Positions 7,342 through 15,665 of a DNA stretch of 37,313 nt are shown here, piece by piece. The DNA comes from an uncultured Mediterraneibacter sp. (lineage in GTDB: Bacteria > Bacillota > Clostridia > Lachnospirales > Lachnospiraceae). Position 1 is the first letter of the stretch; each line of letters opens with the position of its first letter. A program made the position numbers and the translations under genes. The stretch is from contig CAKRWZ010000007.1 of assembly GCA_934418295.1 (NCBI GenBank), forward strand, positions 1 through 37,313, given 5' to 3'. The notes below the pieces were generated by a model. The model made no database searches. It saw nothing but the letters and a program-made list of their open reading frames with translations, and was not told the DNA's origin.

Positions 7342-7956
7342 ATGAATACTTTAAAAGCTGAAACAAGAACAAAAGACGTAAAAGCAAAGAAACTGAGAAG
7401 AGAAGGTTATATTACAGGTAATCTGTTCGGAAGAGAAATAGATGGATCTATCCTTCTGAAAATGTCAGCACGTGACGTGGATCGTCTGTTGAAAACAGAC
7501 AACAAAGGAAGCCAGATCATGCTGAATGTGGAAGGAAAAGAGTATGACGTCCTGATCAAAGAAGTACAGTATAATCCGTTGGCTTCAAAAGTAGAAGAAA
7601 TGGATTTTCAGGCATTGGTAAGTACAGAAAAAGTACATTCCGTTGCAGAGATCATTCTTCAGAACACAGAAGGCATTACAGAAGGTGTTCTTCAGGAAGA
7701 ACTGACAGAGATTTCCTATGAAGCACTTCCGGCTGACCTGGTAGATAAAATTAAAATAGATGTAAGCTCCATGAAGATCGGAGATACACTGCGTGTAGGT
7801 GATCTGGATATTGCCAAGAACGAAAAGATCCATCTGAAGACAGATGAGAACGCGCTGATCGCTATGGTTACGGCGGTTCACAATACAGTTGCTGATGATA
7901 CAGCAGAGGATGAGGCCGAAGAAGCTGCAGAAGCTGCAGTAGAAAGTGCTGAGTAA
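7342..7956 (+). CDS. rplY: 50S ribosomal protein L25 / general stress protein Ctc
   Basis: The 204-residue protein has the long Ctc-type layout: an N-terminal L25 domain that binds 5S rRNA (MNTLKAETR..., about residues 1-90) and a TL5/C-terminal beta domain (about 95-185, with TEGITEGVLQEELTEISYEA), then a very acidic Ala/Glu tail of about 20 residues. Ctc is a dispensable, stress-induced 5S rRNA-binding ribosome component. TTTTGGAGGAAAAGG provides a strong ribosome-binding site. It is the only long plus-strand gene in this part of the window, with its own promoter and terminator. Confidence 0.95.
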   Translation: MNTLKAETRTKDVKAKKLRREGYITGNLFGREIDGSILLKMSARDVDRLLKTDNKGSQIMLNVEGKEYDVLIKEVQYNPLASKVEEMDFQALVSTEKVHSVAEIILQNTEGITEGVLQEELTEISYEALPADLVDKIKIDVSSMKIGDTLRVGDLDIAKNEKIHLKTDENALIAMVTAVHNTVADDTAEDEAEEAAEAAVESAE

Positions 7957-8010
7957 ACCTAGTTAAGGATGCAGCGGCAGACAACAGAAAATTTATAAAA
8001 GAGAGAAACG

Positions 8011-8044
8011 AAAAAGGAGAGTCTATAGAGGCTCTCCTTTTTGG
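8011..8044. terminator. Bidirectional terminator between L25 and the dehydrogenase
   Basis: An 11-bp stem (8011-8021 with 8032-8042) reads AAAAAGGAGAG/CTCTCCTTTTT, giving a T-run on both strands between convergent genes. Confidence 0.85.
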
Positions 8045-8065
8045 AGTTATAGGACTCGATATATC

Positions 8066-8866
8066 TTACGGACGAAGTCCCATTCCACCTTCCAATGTGA
8101 TGGTCTCACCGCTCATATACTTGAAGTCAGGAGAAGCCAGCTGTACGCACACACGTCCGATCTCCAGCTCGGAATCACCATAATGACCCAGTGGCGGCAT
8201 TTTTACGTTTGCCTTAAACGCATCCGGATATGCGGATTCAAAATTCTCCAGCTGTGCTGTCCATGCCAGCGGGCATACAACGTTTACATTCACGCCGTCT
8301 TTTCCCCACTCAGTAGCAGCCACGCGGGTAAGCCCGCGGATACCTTCTTTTGCTGCTGCGTAAGCGCACTGTCCGTAATTTCCGAAAAGTCCTGCACCGG
8401 ACGCAAAGTTGATCACAGATCCTTTTGTCTTTACCAGATATGGATAACAAGCTTTCATGTAAAAGAACGCTGCATAAAGTCCGGAATACATTGCCAGATT
8501 AAACTGCTCCAATGTATGGTCTTCCAATGTAACACCGGAAGCAGATGCCTGTGCGTTATTGATCAGGACATTGATCCCGCCGAATTCTTTTACCGTCTGA
8601 TCGATTACGTTCTGTACTGCTGCTTCATTGTCTGCTCCGGCAGCCACGTCTGCCTGAACCGGCAATACTTTGATCCCATAAAGACGTTCCAGCTCTTCTT
8701 TTGCATCCAGAAGCTTCTGCTCATTTCTTCCTGTGATCGTCAGGTTCGCGCCCTCTTTCGCATATGCTGTTGCAATACCATATCCGATGGAACCACATCT
8801 GCCGTCTTTGAGGACTGCTCTTCCGCCTCCCGTGATAATAACTGTTTTTCCTGTAAAATATCCCAT
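8066..8866 (-). CDS. Short-chain dehydrogenase/reductase (SDR) with extended glycine-rich loop
   Basis: The start at MGYFTGKTVIITGG is preferred (AGGAGG 5 bases upstream), giving 266 residues; an upstream ATG at 8893 has no such site. It is a classical SDR: TGGG at residue 12 begins the nucleotide-binding loop, NNAQ is at about 104, and the catalytic Ser (NFASGAG) and YAAAK follow at about 150-165. The glycine loop is about ten residues longer than the usual TGxxxGxG (RAVLKDGRCGS before IGYGIA), so cofactor binding may differ. It is encoded alone with a palindrome-overlapped promoter. A gut hydroxysteroid dehydrogenase is one possible role, but substrate cannot be read from sequence. Confidence 0.88.
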   Translation of the reverse strand: MGYFTGKTVIITGGGRAVLKDGRCGSIGYGIATAYAKEGANLTITGRNEQKLLDAKEELERLYGIKVLPVQADVAAGADNEAAVQNVIDQTVKEFGGINVLINNAQASASGVTLEDHTLEQFNLAMYSGLYAAFFYMKACYPYLVKTKGSVINFASGAGLFGNYGQCAYAAAKEGIRGLTRVAATEWGKDGVNVNVVCPLAWTAQLENFESAYPDAFKANVKMPPLGHYGDSELEIGRVCVQLASPDFKYMSGETITLEGGMGLRP

Positions 8867-8914
8867 AGTTTCCTCCTGTTTTATGCTATACATATATACA
8901 AAACCGCTATTTAT

Positions 8915-8943
8915 ATTTTACAGCAAAATTTTTGTGCATTCAA
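8915..8943 (-). promoter_or_regulatory. Promoter of the SDR gene, overlapped by a palindrome
   Basis: On the minus strand TTGAAT (8938-8943) is followed after 17 bases by TAAAAT (8915-8920). The -35 falls in one arm of the 14-bp inverted repeat at 8928-8973, an arrangement typical of operator control. Confidence 0.55.
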
Positions 8944-8973
8944 CCACATTTATTGGATAGAATGCACAAAAAT
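8928..8973. repeat. 14-bp inverted repeat, probable operator or htrA terminator
   Basis: Arms at 8928-8941 and 8960-8973 are perfectly complementary (core TTTTTGTGCATTC), with an 18-base spacer. It lies 18 bases after the htrA-like stop and overlaps the SDR -35 box. The long loop and lack of a clean T-run favour a regulator site over a terminator. Confidence 0.6.
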
Positions 8974-8991
8974 AAAGATCATTTCGTTTTA

Positions 8992-10284
8992 TTATTCTGC
9001 CGGTTTCTGACTCAGCTTCACTTCTAATGTTTTTTCCTGATATTCACCCTTTTCAGATGGCACCTGAACCGTTATCTTTATCGTTTCGCCTGCTTTATAA
9101 TATTGCAGTTCTTTTTGCAGATCGGACATACCGCTGACGGAAGTGCCATTTATCGCAGTGATCACATTTCCTTTGGTAATGCCTGCTTCTTCTGCTCCGT
9201 AACCTTTGATCGCTTCAGATACATAAACCCCTTCCGGCATGTCAAACCGTTGGTTTGTCTCAGAAGTTACATCCAGGCCTTTGATACCCAGGTATCCTCT
9301 TTCGTCTTCTGCTACTTTGGTCTTTGTGTCCTGATTCATCAAATCTGTAATAATGTCACTGACATCGCTGATCGGGATCGCATAACCCATACCTTCTACT
9401 TCATTTGCCGCCAGTTTTGCCGAATTGATACCGATCACCTCACCGTTTGCATTCAACAGGGCTCCGCCGCTGTTTCCCGGATTGATCGCCGCATCGGTCT
9501 GAATCAGTTTTACGCTGCTTTCCACGCCGCCGTCTGTCTGGATCTGACGATCTGTCGCACTGATGACGCCCGTTGTAACAGACTGTCCATATCCAAGTGC
9601 ATTTCCGATTGCGATCGCCGGCTCTCCGACTTTCAGTTTTGTAGAATCACCAAGGGTAGCGATCGAAATCGCATCCAATGTATCCTGGCTCAAAGAGTCC
9701 ACCGAAACAGCCACTACTGCCAGGTCATGCTCTGCATCTGTTCCTTTGATGTTTGCTTCTGCACTCGTTCCGTCATTAAAGGTTACCGTCAATGTGTCAT
9801 ATCCGGATACCACGTGGTTATTGGTCACGATCAAAAGTTCTGTATCATTCTGGGAAACGATGATCCCTGAACCGGTACTCTCCACTTCCTGTGTGCCGCT
9901 CTGTCCGAAGAAATTTTGTACCTGCTGGACACTCATATTGGTAATAGACACTACCGAAGGCATTGCTTTGTCCACGATCGTAGAAACATCCGAAGTAACG
10001 ACACCGCTGGATGTTGTCAGCGTCGCATTGCTGATCGTCGTACTTTTACTTCCGGAACTTTCTCCGCCGGTCAAGTGTTTCCCCAGAAGATTGACCCCCT
10101 GGAATGTAACGCTGGAAACGAGTCCGAAAAGAATTGCCAGGCCTGTAACCGCCACTGCCTTTGGAAGTTTTTTCTTTGGTTTTCCTGATTTATTTTTGGG
10201 AGCATCGCCGTCCGGTCTTACTGAATCTGAAACATTTACAGGATCTGACGGATCCGGCTCATAGTAATTATATTGGTTATCCAT
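8992..10284 (-). CDS. htrA: HtrA/DegP-like membrane-anchored serine protease
   Basis: MDNQYNYYEPDP is taken as the start (AAAGGAG 9 bases upstream), giving 430 residues; a longer frame to 10425 would overlap the preceding terminator. A cytoplasmic Pro/Lys-rich leader is followed by one membrane helix (about residues 37-58, VAVTGLAILFGLVSSV), a trypsin-like domain with His (NNHVVSGY), Asp (HDLAVVAV) and Ser (NPGNSGGAL), and one C-terminal PDZ domain (about 330-420, GYLGIKG...YKAGETIKI). HtrA proteases degrade misfolded exported proteins at the outer face of the membrane. It is separated from the upstream operon by a terminator at 10373-10390. Confidence 0.94.
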   Translation of the reverse strand: MDNQYNYYEPDPSDPVNVSDSVRPDGDAPKNKSGKPKKKLPKAVAVTGLAILFGLVSSVTFQGVNLLGKHLTGGESSGSKSTTISNATLTTSSGVVTSDVSTIVDKAMPSVVSITNMSVQQVQNFFGQSGTQEVESTGSGIIVSQNDTELLIVTNNHVVSGYDTLTVTFNDGTSAEANIKGTDAEHDLAVVAVSVDSLSQDTLDAISIATLGDSTKLKVGEPAIAIGNALGYGQSVTTGVISATDRQIQTDGGVESSVKLIQTDAAINPGNSGGALLNANGEVIGINSAKLAANEVEGMGYAIPISDVSDIITDLMNQDTKTKVAEDERGYLGIKGLDVTSETNQRFDMPEGVYVSEAIKGYGAEEAGITKGNVITAINGTSVSGMSDLQKELQYYKAGETIKITVQVPSEKGEYQEKTLEVKLSQKPAE

Positions 10285-10361
10285 AATAACTACTCCTTTC
10301 TCTTCTTTGTATGCTCCTATCATAACCACCTTTTGTGTCAGAATTGTGTTTGAACGTTTAA

Positions 10362-10390
10362 AAAAATTTGAAAAGGCGCTTTCGCGCCTT
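10362..10390 (-). terminator. Terminator ending the LCP-to-acyltransferase operon
   Basis: On the minus strand AAGGCGC-GAAA-GCGCCTT (10373-10390) has a stable GNRA tetraloop and is followed by TTCAAATTTTTTT. It lies just after the acyltransferase stop. Confidence 0.85.
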
Positions 10391-10394
10391 ATTT

Positions 10395-11429
10395 TTATGC
10401 CCTGTCTCCTGTCAGGACCTTCCATATGATTTTTAATTTACCGGAACAGATCTTCCGAAAGATCCAGGCAGCCGCATACGCATATACCGGCGCTGCCAGA
10501 AACAAGATCCATGCCACCACCGTATTTCCCGGCAACCGCCTCGCTGCCAGCTTTGTCACCACCCGCACCAGAATATGATGACTGGCATATACAAAAAAGG
10601 TATATTGCATCCAGGCAGCCGGTTTAGGCAGCTCAATTTTCCGAATCAAAAGAACCAGAAAACAAGGAGCTGTCAAAAAATACAAAAGTGAAAATACCAC
10701 GTTTACATACAAAGTATAACCGATCCCACAAGCTACCGCTACCATCCCTGACATCGCTACCACTTTTAAAGAAGACGTTCTTGTCTCCATCTGTTCTCTC
10801 AAATGTATCCCTGCATAAGCACCTGCTCCATAGATAAACAGCCAATTGAGAACTGGATTCCAAAAAGTACTGCTGACCTGACAGACTACTCCGCTCTGCA
10901 GTACGAGCAGCAATGCCAAAAAAGCAAGTCCGATGTATTTATTTTTCAGCATTCCGTACAAAATTGGGCAAAGCAGTACAAAAATGATCAGATACTGCAG
11001 ATACCAGAAAATCGGATTATAACGGTATCGCAGCAGTGCATCCAGAAGCGTCTGTACACTCCATGTAATCTGCTGCTCGGAAAACATTCCTCTCAATCCC
11101 GGCACCTGAAGCACCGCCCAGTGTAAAATAAAATAAATAAAATTCCATATGAAATATGGAAGCAGCAGAGTATAAACTCTGCTCTTCCACTTTTCCGGTA
11201 ACTTCTCTAATTTAAAATTTCGGTAAAACAAATAGCCCGAACACAGGTAAAATCCTGCAACTCCCAGTCTTCCCAGATAACGCACCACTTCCGTTTCCGC
11301 CGAAAGCGGACCGCTCACATTACCATTTGCAAGAAACATTGCAGAATTTTCAGAGTGGCACCAGATCACAAAGATAGAAAACAGGAACTGAAACCACACG
11401 ACTTTTTCCCAAAATTTTTGTTCTTTCAT
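10395..11429 (-). CDS. Acyltransferase 3 family membrane protein (probable sugar O-acetylase)
   Basis: The 344-residue protein has about ten hydrophobic helices. The family signature is visible in helix 1 (VIWCHSENS, with the catalytic-type His) and in LGVAGFYLCSGYLFYRNFK, matching the FFxxSGYL pattern of acyltransferase 3 proteins such as OafA. These move acetyl or other acyl groups onto cell-surface glycans. It starts 14 bases after the glmS stop and ends at a terminator, so it is the last gene of the envelope operon; its substrate may be peptidoglycan or the polysaccharide made by neighbouring genes. That substrate is inference. Confidence 0.85.
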   Translation of the reverse strand: MKEQKFWEKVVWFQFLFSIFVIWCHSENSAMFLANGNVSGPLSAETEVVRYLGRLGVAGFYLCSGYLFYRNFKLEKLPEKWKSRVYTLLLPYFIWNFIYFILHWAVLQVPGLRGMFSEQQITWSVQTLLDALLRYRYNPIFWYLQYLIIFVLLCPILYGMLKNKYIGLAFLALLLVLQSGVVCQVSSTFWNPVLNWLFIYGAGAYAGIHLREQMETRTSSLKVVAMSGMVAVACGIGYTLYVNVVFSLLYFLTAPCFLVLLIRKIELPKPAAWMQYTFFVYASHHILVRVVTKLAARRLPGNTVVAWILFLAAPVYAYAAAWIFRKICSGKLKIIWKVLTGDRA

Positions 11430-11443
11430 ATCTTTAACTCTTG

Positions 11444-13270
11444 TTATTCAACCGTAACGGATTTTGCCAGGTTTCTCGGTTTATCTACATCACATCCGCG
11501 CCCTACTGCAATATAGTAAGCGAACAACTGAAGCGGGATGATCGCCAGCGAATTCGTAAAATACTTATTCGTATTCGGAATGTAGATCACATAATCAGCA
11601 GCTTTTTCCACCTCATCATTGCCTTCCTGAGTCACTGCCAGGACAAAAGCACCTCTCGTTTTCACTTCTACCATATTGCTGATGGTCTTTTTATAAAGTG
11701 CTTCCTGGGTCAATACAGAAACCACGAGAGTGCCGTCTTCGATCAGAGAGATCGTTCCGTGTTTCAATTCCCCTGCTGCATAAGCTTCTGAGTGAATATA
11801 AGAAATCTCTTTTAATTTCAGAGAACCTTCCATGGAGATGGCATAATCGATGCCTCTTCCGATAAAGAATACATCCTTTGCTGCCACGAATCTGTTCGCA
11901 AATTTCTGTATGCGCTCTTTATGGCTCATCAGCAGCTCTACTTGGTCCGGAAGTTTCTTCAGATCTTCAATCAGTTCTGCACTTTCCTCTTCCGTCAATT
12001 TCCCGACAGCCTGTGCAAACCGCATGGCCAGCAGATACATTGCTGCAAGCTGACAAGAATAAGCCTTTGTCGTGGCTACCGCTATCTCCGGACCTGCCCA
12101 GGTGTACATGACACTGTCTGCTTCCCTGGCAATGGAGCTTCCTACCACATTGACTACGCCAAGTACTTTTGCTCCCTGTTCTTTTGCCTGACGCAGAGCT
12201 GCCAAAGAATCTGCCGTCTCGCCGGACTGACTGATCACGATCACCAAAGTCCCCTCGTCTATGATCGGATCCCGATATCGGAACTCTGACGCCATATCTA
12301 CTTCTACCGGGATACGTGCCATTCCCTCGATCACATATTTAGAAGTCACTCCCACATGATAAGCGGAACCGCAGGCCACAATATAAATCTTTTGAAAAGC
12401 CTGAATGTCTTCATCAGTCAATCCCAGCTCTTCAATCTCTATTTTTCCGTTTTTGATCCGGGGCGAGATCGTATCGGCAATAGCCTTTGGCTGTTCGTAC
12501 ATCTCTTTCAGCATGAAATGCTCATAGCCATCCTTTTCAGCTGCATTGACATCCCATTCGATTTTCACGGCTTCTTTTTGCACCGGTTCTTCGTCTACAT
12601 TAAAGAATTCTACCGTGTTCTCTGTCATGCGGACGATCTCTTCATTTTCAATGAAATATACGTTGCGGGTATATTTCAAAACCGCCGGTACATCTGATGC
12701 AATGATATTTCCTTTTTCCATGGTCCCCACGATCAACGGGGAATCTTTCCGCACCGCATAAAGCTCATCCGGATGGTCTGCGAACAAAATCCCCAGAGCA
12801 TAAGATCCTTCCAGTCGATGCATGACTTTAACAATCGCTTTCAGCGGATCTCCTTCGTAATAGTGATCCAGCATCTGTGCAACCACTTCTGTATCTGTAT
12901 CTGAAACAAATTCATAGCCCTTTTTTTGCAGCCGCTGCTTTAATTTCTGATAATTTTCAATGATCCCGTTATGAACGACCGCGATGGAGCCATCTTTATT
13001 CATATGCGGATGCGCATTTACATCCGAAGGCTCTCCGTGAGTCGCCCAGCGGGTATGGCCGATCCCGAGCGTTCCCGGGAGCGTCTCACCGCCGTGTGTC
13101 ATCTCACTGACTACCTTCAGCCGTCCTTTTGCTTTCGCCACCTTGATCTCGCCGTCATGATACACTGCGATTCCGGAAGAATCATATCCTCTGTATTCCA
13201 GTTTTTCCAAACCGTCCAGCAAAATCGGTGCCGCCTGCCGGTTTCCGATATATCCTACAATTCCACACAT
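11444..13270 (-). CDS. glmS: Glutamine-fructose-6-phosphate aminotransferase (isomerising)
   Basis: The 608-residue protein is full length. MCGIVGYIG places the catalytic Cys at position 2 of the glutaminase domain (about 1-220; RWATHGEPS, HNGIIENY). Two SIS sugar-isomerase domains follow (about 285-425 with ISQSGETADS, and 455-595), and it ends in the typical DKPRNLAKSVTVE. It makes glucosamine-6-phosphate, the entry to UDP-GlcNAc. AAAGGAG is 7 bases before the ATG. Only 34 bases separate it from the upstream ChW/VanW gene, so the glmS ribozyme that often precedes this gene in Gram-positives cannot fit here; control must be through the operon promoter or post-translational. Confidence 0.97.
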   Translation of the reverse strand: MCGIVGYIGNRQAAPILLDGLEKLEYRGYDSSGIAVYHDGEIKVAKAKGRLKVVSEMTHGGETLPGTLGIGHTRWATHGEPSDVNAHPHMNKDGSIAVVHNGIIENYQKLKQRLQKKGYEFVSDTDTEVVAQMLDHYYEGDPLKAIVKVMHRLEGSYALGILFADHPDELYAVRKDSPLIVGTMEKGNIIASDVPAVLKYTRNVYFIENEEIVRMTENTVEFFNVDEEPVQKEAVKIEWDVNAAEKDGYEHFMLKEMYEQPKAIADTISPRIKNGKIEIEELGLTDEDIQAFQKIYIVACGSAYHVGVTSKYVIEGMARIPVEVDMASEFRYRDPIIDEGTLVIVISQSGETADSLAALRQAKEQGAKVLGVVNVVGSSIAREADSVMYTWAGPEIAVATTKAYSCQLAAMYLLAMRFAQAVGKLTEEESAELIEDLKKLPDQVELLMSHKERIQKFANRFVAAKDVFFIGRGIDYAISMEGSLKLKEISYIHSEAYAAGELKHGTISLIEDGTLVVSVLTQEALYKKTISNMVEVKTRGAFVLAVTQEGNDEVEKAADYVIYIPNTNKYFTNSLAIIPLQLFAYYIAVGRGCDVDKPRNLAKSVTVE

Positions 13271-13304
13271 AAATAATCTCCTTTAATCTTAGGACCCTAA
13301 ATCC

Positions 13305-15620
13305 TTATCTGTAATAAGAATTTGTGAGTCGTTCCCTTTTTACTTCTACTCCGTTTTTGTAAAAGATCCGTTCTGCAGCAGCGCTTTTAGGTCCTGTTCT
13401 CCAGGAATTGATTTTTACACTGTCAAACCATCCCGGTTCCTGTCCGTAAATCGCCACGTGAATATCTCTTCCCGATGTCCAAGTCTTTAAGGTTACCGGG
13501 AAATTGTAATCGTTGCGGAATTTAAAATCAGAGGTTCCGTAGTTGACCATTGCATCCTGTCCGATCGGCACATAAGTGGATGCAACACTGTGGTTTCTTC
13601 TCTCCACAATTGCCAGTCCTGCCCGCAGTACAGCACCGTATAATGTCGTAGATGCCTGGCAGATTCCTCCGCCATATCCGACACCACCTACCACTCCGCC
13701 TGCCACATATCCCTGTGCTCTTCCGCAAGGTCCGGCAACTCCAAAGAAGGAAATCGTCTGACCCGGCTGTACTACCAATCCGTTAAAGGACTGCAGCGCT
13801 CTTGACATGTTAAACAAAGAAGTATCTGCAGACGTACAATGTGTTGAAAATTCTGCGATTTTTTTGACACTGCTTTTTTTTGTATTTTTAAAATAATTGC
13901 TGTTTGCTCCCGGTGCCGGTGCTGACTTCGGAACAATATAAACCTGCAGTGCTTCCATCCGGTATGCGCAGTTAGAGGTTCCGGCAGTCTGACCGTTCTT
14001 TGCCCATCCAAGCCAGCCGTAAGCCTGTACGTGAGCTCTGTAATAAATATCACAATACTGTGCCAGTTCACCGGTCAATGTCAGCTGTACTGCTTCCATT
14101 CGCTTATCGGAAGCTTCTGATCCTGCAGTTTCTCCGTCGGAAACCAGTTCCTGCCAGCCGGTGCTCTGCATATAGGCTTTGTAATTGATCCCGCCGGTAA
14201 AAAGATCTGCGGTGTTTCCGGCTTCTCCCGTAGCGATCTGCATTTTCAATGCTTCAATGGTCTTGCTCTGTCCCGTGATACCTGCAACCTGGGTATTTCC
14301 GGCTTCTGTCTGCCAGCCCATATCTTTCAAATATACGGAATAGCTCAGAGCACCGATATCTTCTTTATCCAGGCAGGCTCTTGCATTCTGCTCCGGCGCC
14401 TCGCCACTGTTCTTCTTGACAAGCTTTACTTCTACAAATTCAACAGAACGATAAAATCCGATGGTTCCGGCAGTCTCTCCGTTTTTCGCCCATCCCAATG
14501 TGCCCCATTTGGAAGAATGCACACGGTAATAAACGTCATAAACATTGGCCAGTTCGCCTTCCAGTGTGATCTCCAGCGCTTCCAGACGTTTGCCTTTTCC
14601 GACCGTTCCGGCGATGCCGCCCTCTTCCTGCCACGGCAGCCAGCCATAGCTCTGTGAATGTGCACGGTACTTAATGGATCCTTCGATCTCTGTTCCGTCT
14701 TCTCCCACCGGATTTTCCAGATACATACGGAACGCTTCCATCCGTTTGCCCAATCCGCTGGTTCCGGCACTCTGTCCGTCAGCCACGGAATCCATCCATC
14801 CGTAGGTCTGTACATGAGCCTCATAAGTCAAAGTTCCCTTTGCAGTCGGGGAAATGTAGCTTCTCTTTGTTTGTTCCGGTGCATTTTCACTGTTCTTTTC
14901 CACCAGAATGATGTTGATTGCCTCGATCGCTCTGGCATATCCTGTGGTTCCGGCAATTTCTCCATTTTTTGCCCAGCCCATATCTCCAAAACGGGAACAA
15001 TGTACCTGGTAATAAATATCATATTTTTCTGCCAGCTCCCCGGTCAGACGGATCTGGATCGCTTCCAGCCGCTTTCCTTTTCCGGTAGTTCCGGCAATCT
15101 CACCGTCTTTTTTCCAGTCCTGCCAGCCATAAGTCTGACAATGTGCTCTGTATTCAATGGCCCCTGCCAGTTCTTCTGTCAGCTGTTTTTCCGGATCGGA
15201 CGAATCTGTCTTTGTCTCGGAAACTTTGATTGCCAAAGCCTCCATACGCTTTCCTTTTCCGGTGGTTCCGGCCTGTTCACCGCCGTTTCTCCAATCCTGC
15301 CAGCCGACACTCTGACAGTGTGCCTGGTACTGCAGCGTATAAACTGCCTGTGCTTCCTGCTCTTGTCCTTCGCTCTTTTCAGAAGCCTGAACCAGATTTT
15401 CTTCTGCCTCGACATTCTGCTCTTCATCTTGTTCGTCTTTCAGCTCTTCCTGCTGCTCCTGTTCGGCATCTTGTTCGGCAATCTGTGTTTCTTCCTGTGC
15501 ATTGGCCGTCTGTTCTGCAGATCCGTTTTCTTCTGCAGAAACAGGAAGTACCTGCCCCATCATCAAAAGTACCATCAGCCACGCCAGCACTTTTTTCCCG
15601 AAATTCATTCTTTTTTTCAT
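13305..15620 (-). CDS. Secreted ChW-repeat protein with C-terminal VanW domain
   Basis: The 771-residue protein has a signal peptide (MKKRMNFGKKVLAWLMVLL..., likely cut after VSA), then an acidic Glu/Gln-rich spacer (about 30-88). Nine ChW (clostridial hydrophobic W) repeats follow at about 90-565, each with a GW and usually AGT-x-G-x-x-x-R-x-EA. They form three triads in which the third member starts EL-A-x-Y-D-x-Y-Y. The C-terminal ~200 residues are a VanW domain (GQTISFFG, GGGICQASTTLYGAVLRAGL). VanW domains occur in clostridial wall proteins and vancomycin clusters but their activity is not settled. It lies between the cohesin-like gene and glmS in the same operon. Confidence 0.9.
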   Translation of the reverse strand: MKKRMNFGKKVLAWLMVLLMMGQVLPVSAEENGSAEQTANAQEETQIAEQDAEQEQQEELKDEQDEEQNVEAEENLVQASEKSEGQEQEAQAVYTLQYQAHCQSVGWQDWRNGGEQAGTTGKGKRMEALAIKVSETKTDSSDPEKQLTEELAGAIEYRAHCQTYGWQDWKKDGEIAGTTGKGKRLEAIQIRLTGELAEKYDIYYQVHCSRFGDMGWAKNGEIAGTTGYARAIEAINIILVEKNSENAPEQTKRSYISPTAKGTLTYEAHVQTYGWMDSVADGQSAGTSGLGKRMEAFRMYLENPVGEDGTEIEGSIKYRAHSQSYGWLPWQEEGGIAGTVGKGKRLEALEITLEGELANVYDVYYRVHSSKWGTLGWAKNGETAGTIGFYRSVEFVEVKLVKKNSGEAPEQNARACLDKEDIGALSYSVYLKDMGWQTEAGNTQVAGITGQSKTIEALKMQIATGEAGNTADLFTGGINYKAYMQSTGWQELVSDGETAGSEASDKRMEAVQLTLTGELAQYCDIYYRAHVQAYGWLGWAKNGQTAGTSNCAYRMEALQVYIVPKSAPAPGANSNYFKNTKKSSVKKIAEFSTHCTSADTSLFNMSRALQSFNGLVVQPGQTISFFGVAGPCGRAQGYVAGGVVGGVGYGGGICQASTTLYGAVLRAGLAIVERRNHSVASTYVPIGQDAMVNYGTSDFKFRNDYNFPVTLKTWTSGRDIHVAIYGQEPGWFDSVKINSWRTGPKSAAAERIFYKNGVEVKRERLTNSYYR
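13932..15353 (-). repeat. Nine ChW repeats in three triads
   Basis: Repeats of about 40-47 codons recur nine times in the VanW-domain protein. Every third unit carries the ELAxxYDxYYRxH entry and WAKNG core, and triads are joined by linkers such as EKNSENAPEQ. Alignment was done by eye. Confidence 0.85.
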
Positions 15621-15665
15621 TCCCCGCCTCCATGATAGTTTGCAAACAACATTTTTCTGGTCTGA

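Noticed and set aside
8183..9010. Plus-strand open frame opposite the SDR gene
   Set aside because: Antisense to a clear SDR with catalytic residues; no ribosome-binding site.
10285..10425. N-terminal extension of the HtrA-like protein
   Set aside because: It would run through a strong terminator and into the acyltransferase gene, while the ATG at 10284 has a good AAAGGAG site.
14658..15635. Plus-strand open frame opposite the ChW/VanW gene
   Set aside because: The frame stays open because the ChW coding repeats lack stops in that register. Cys/Phe/Ser-rich translation has no domain features.
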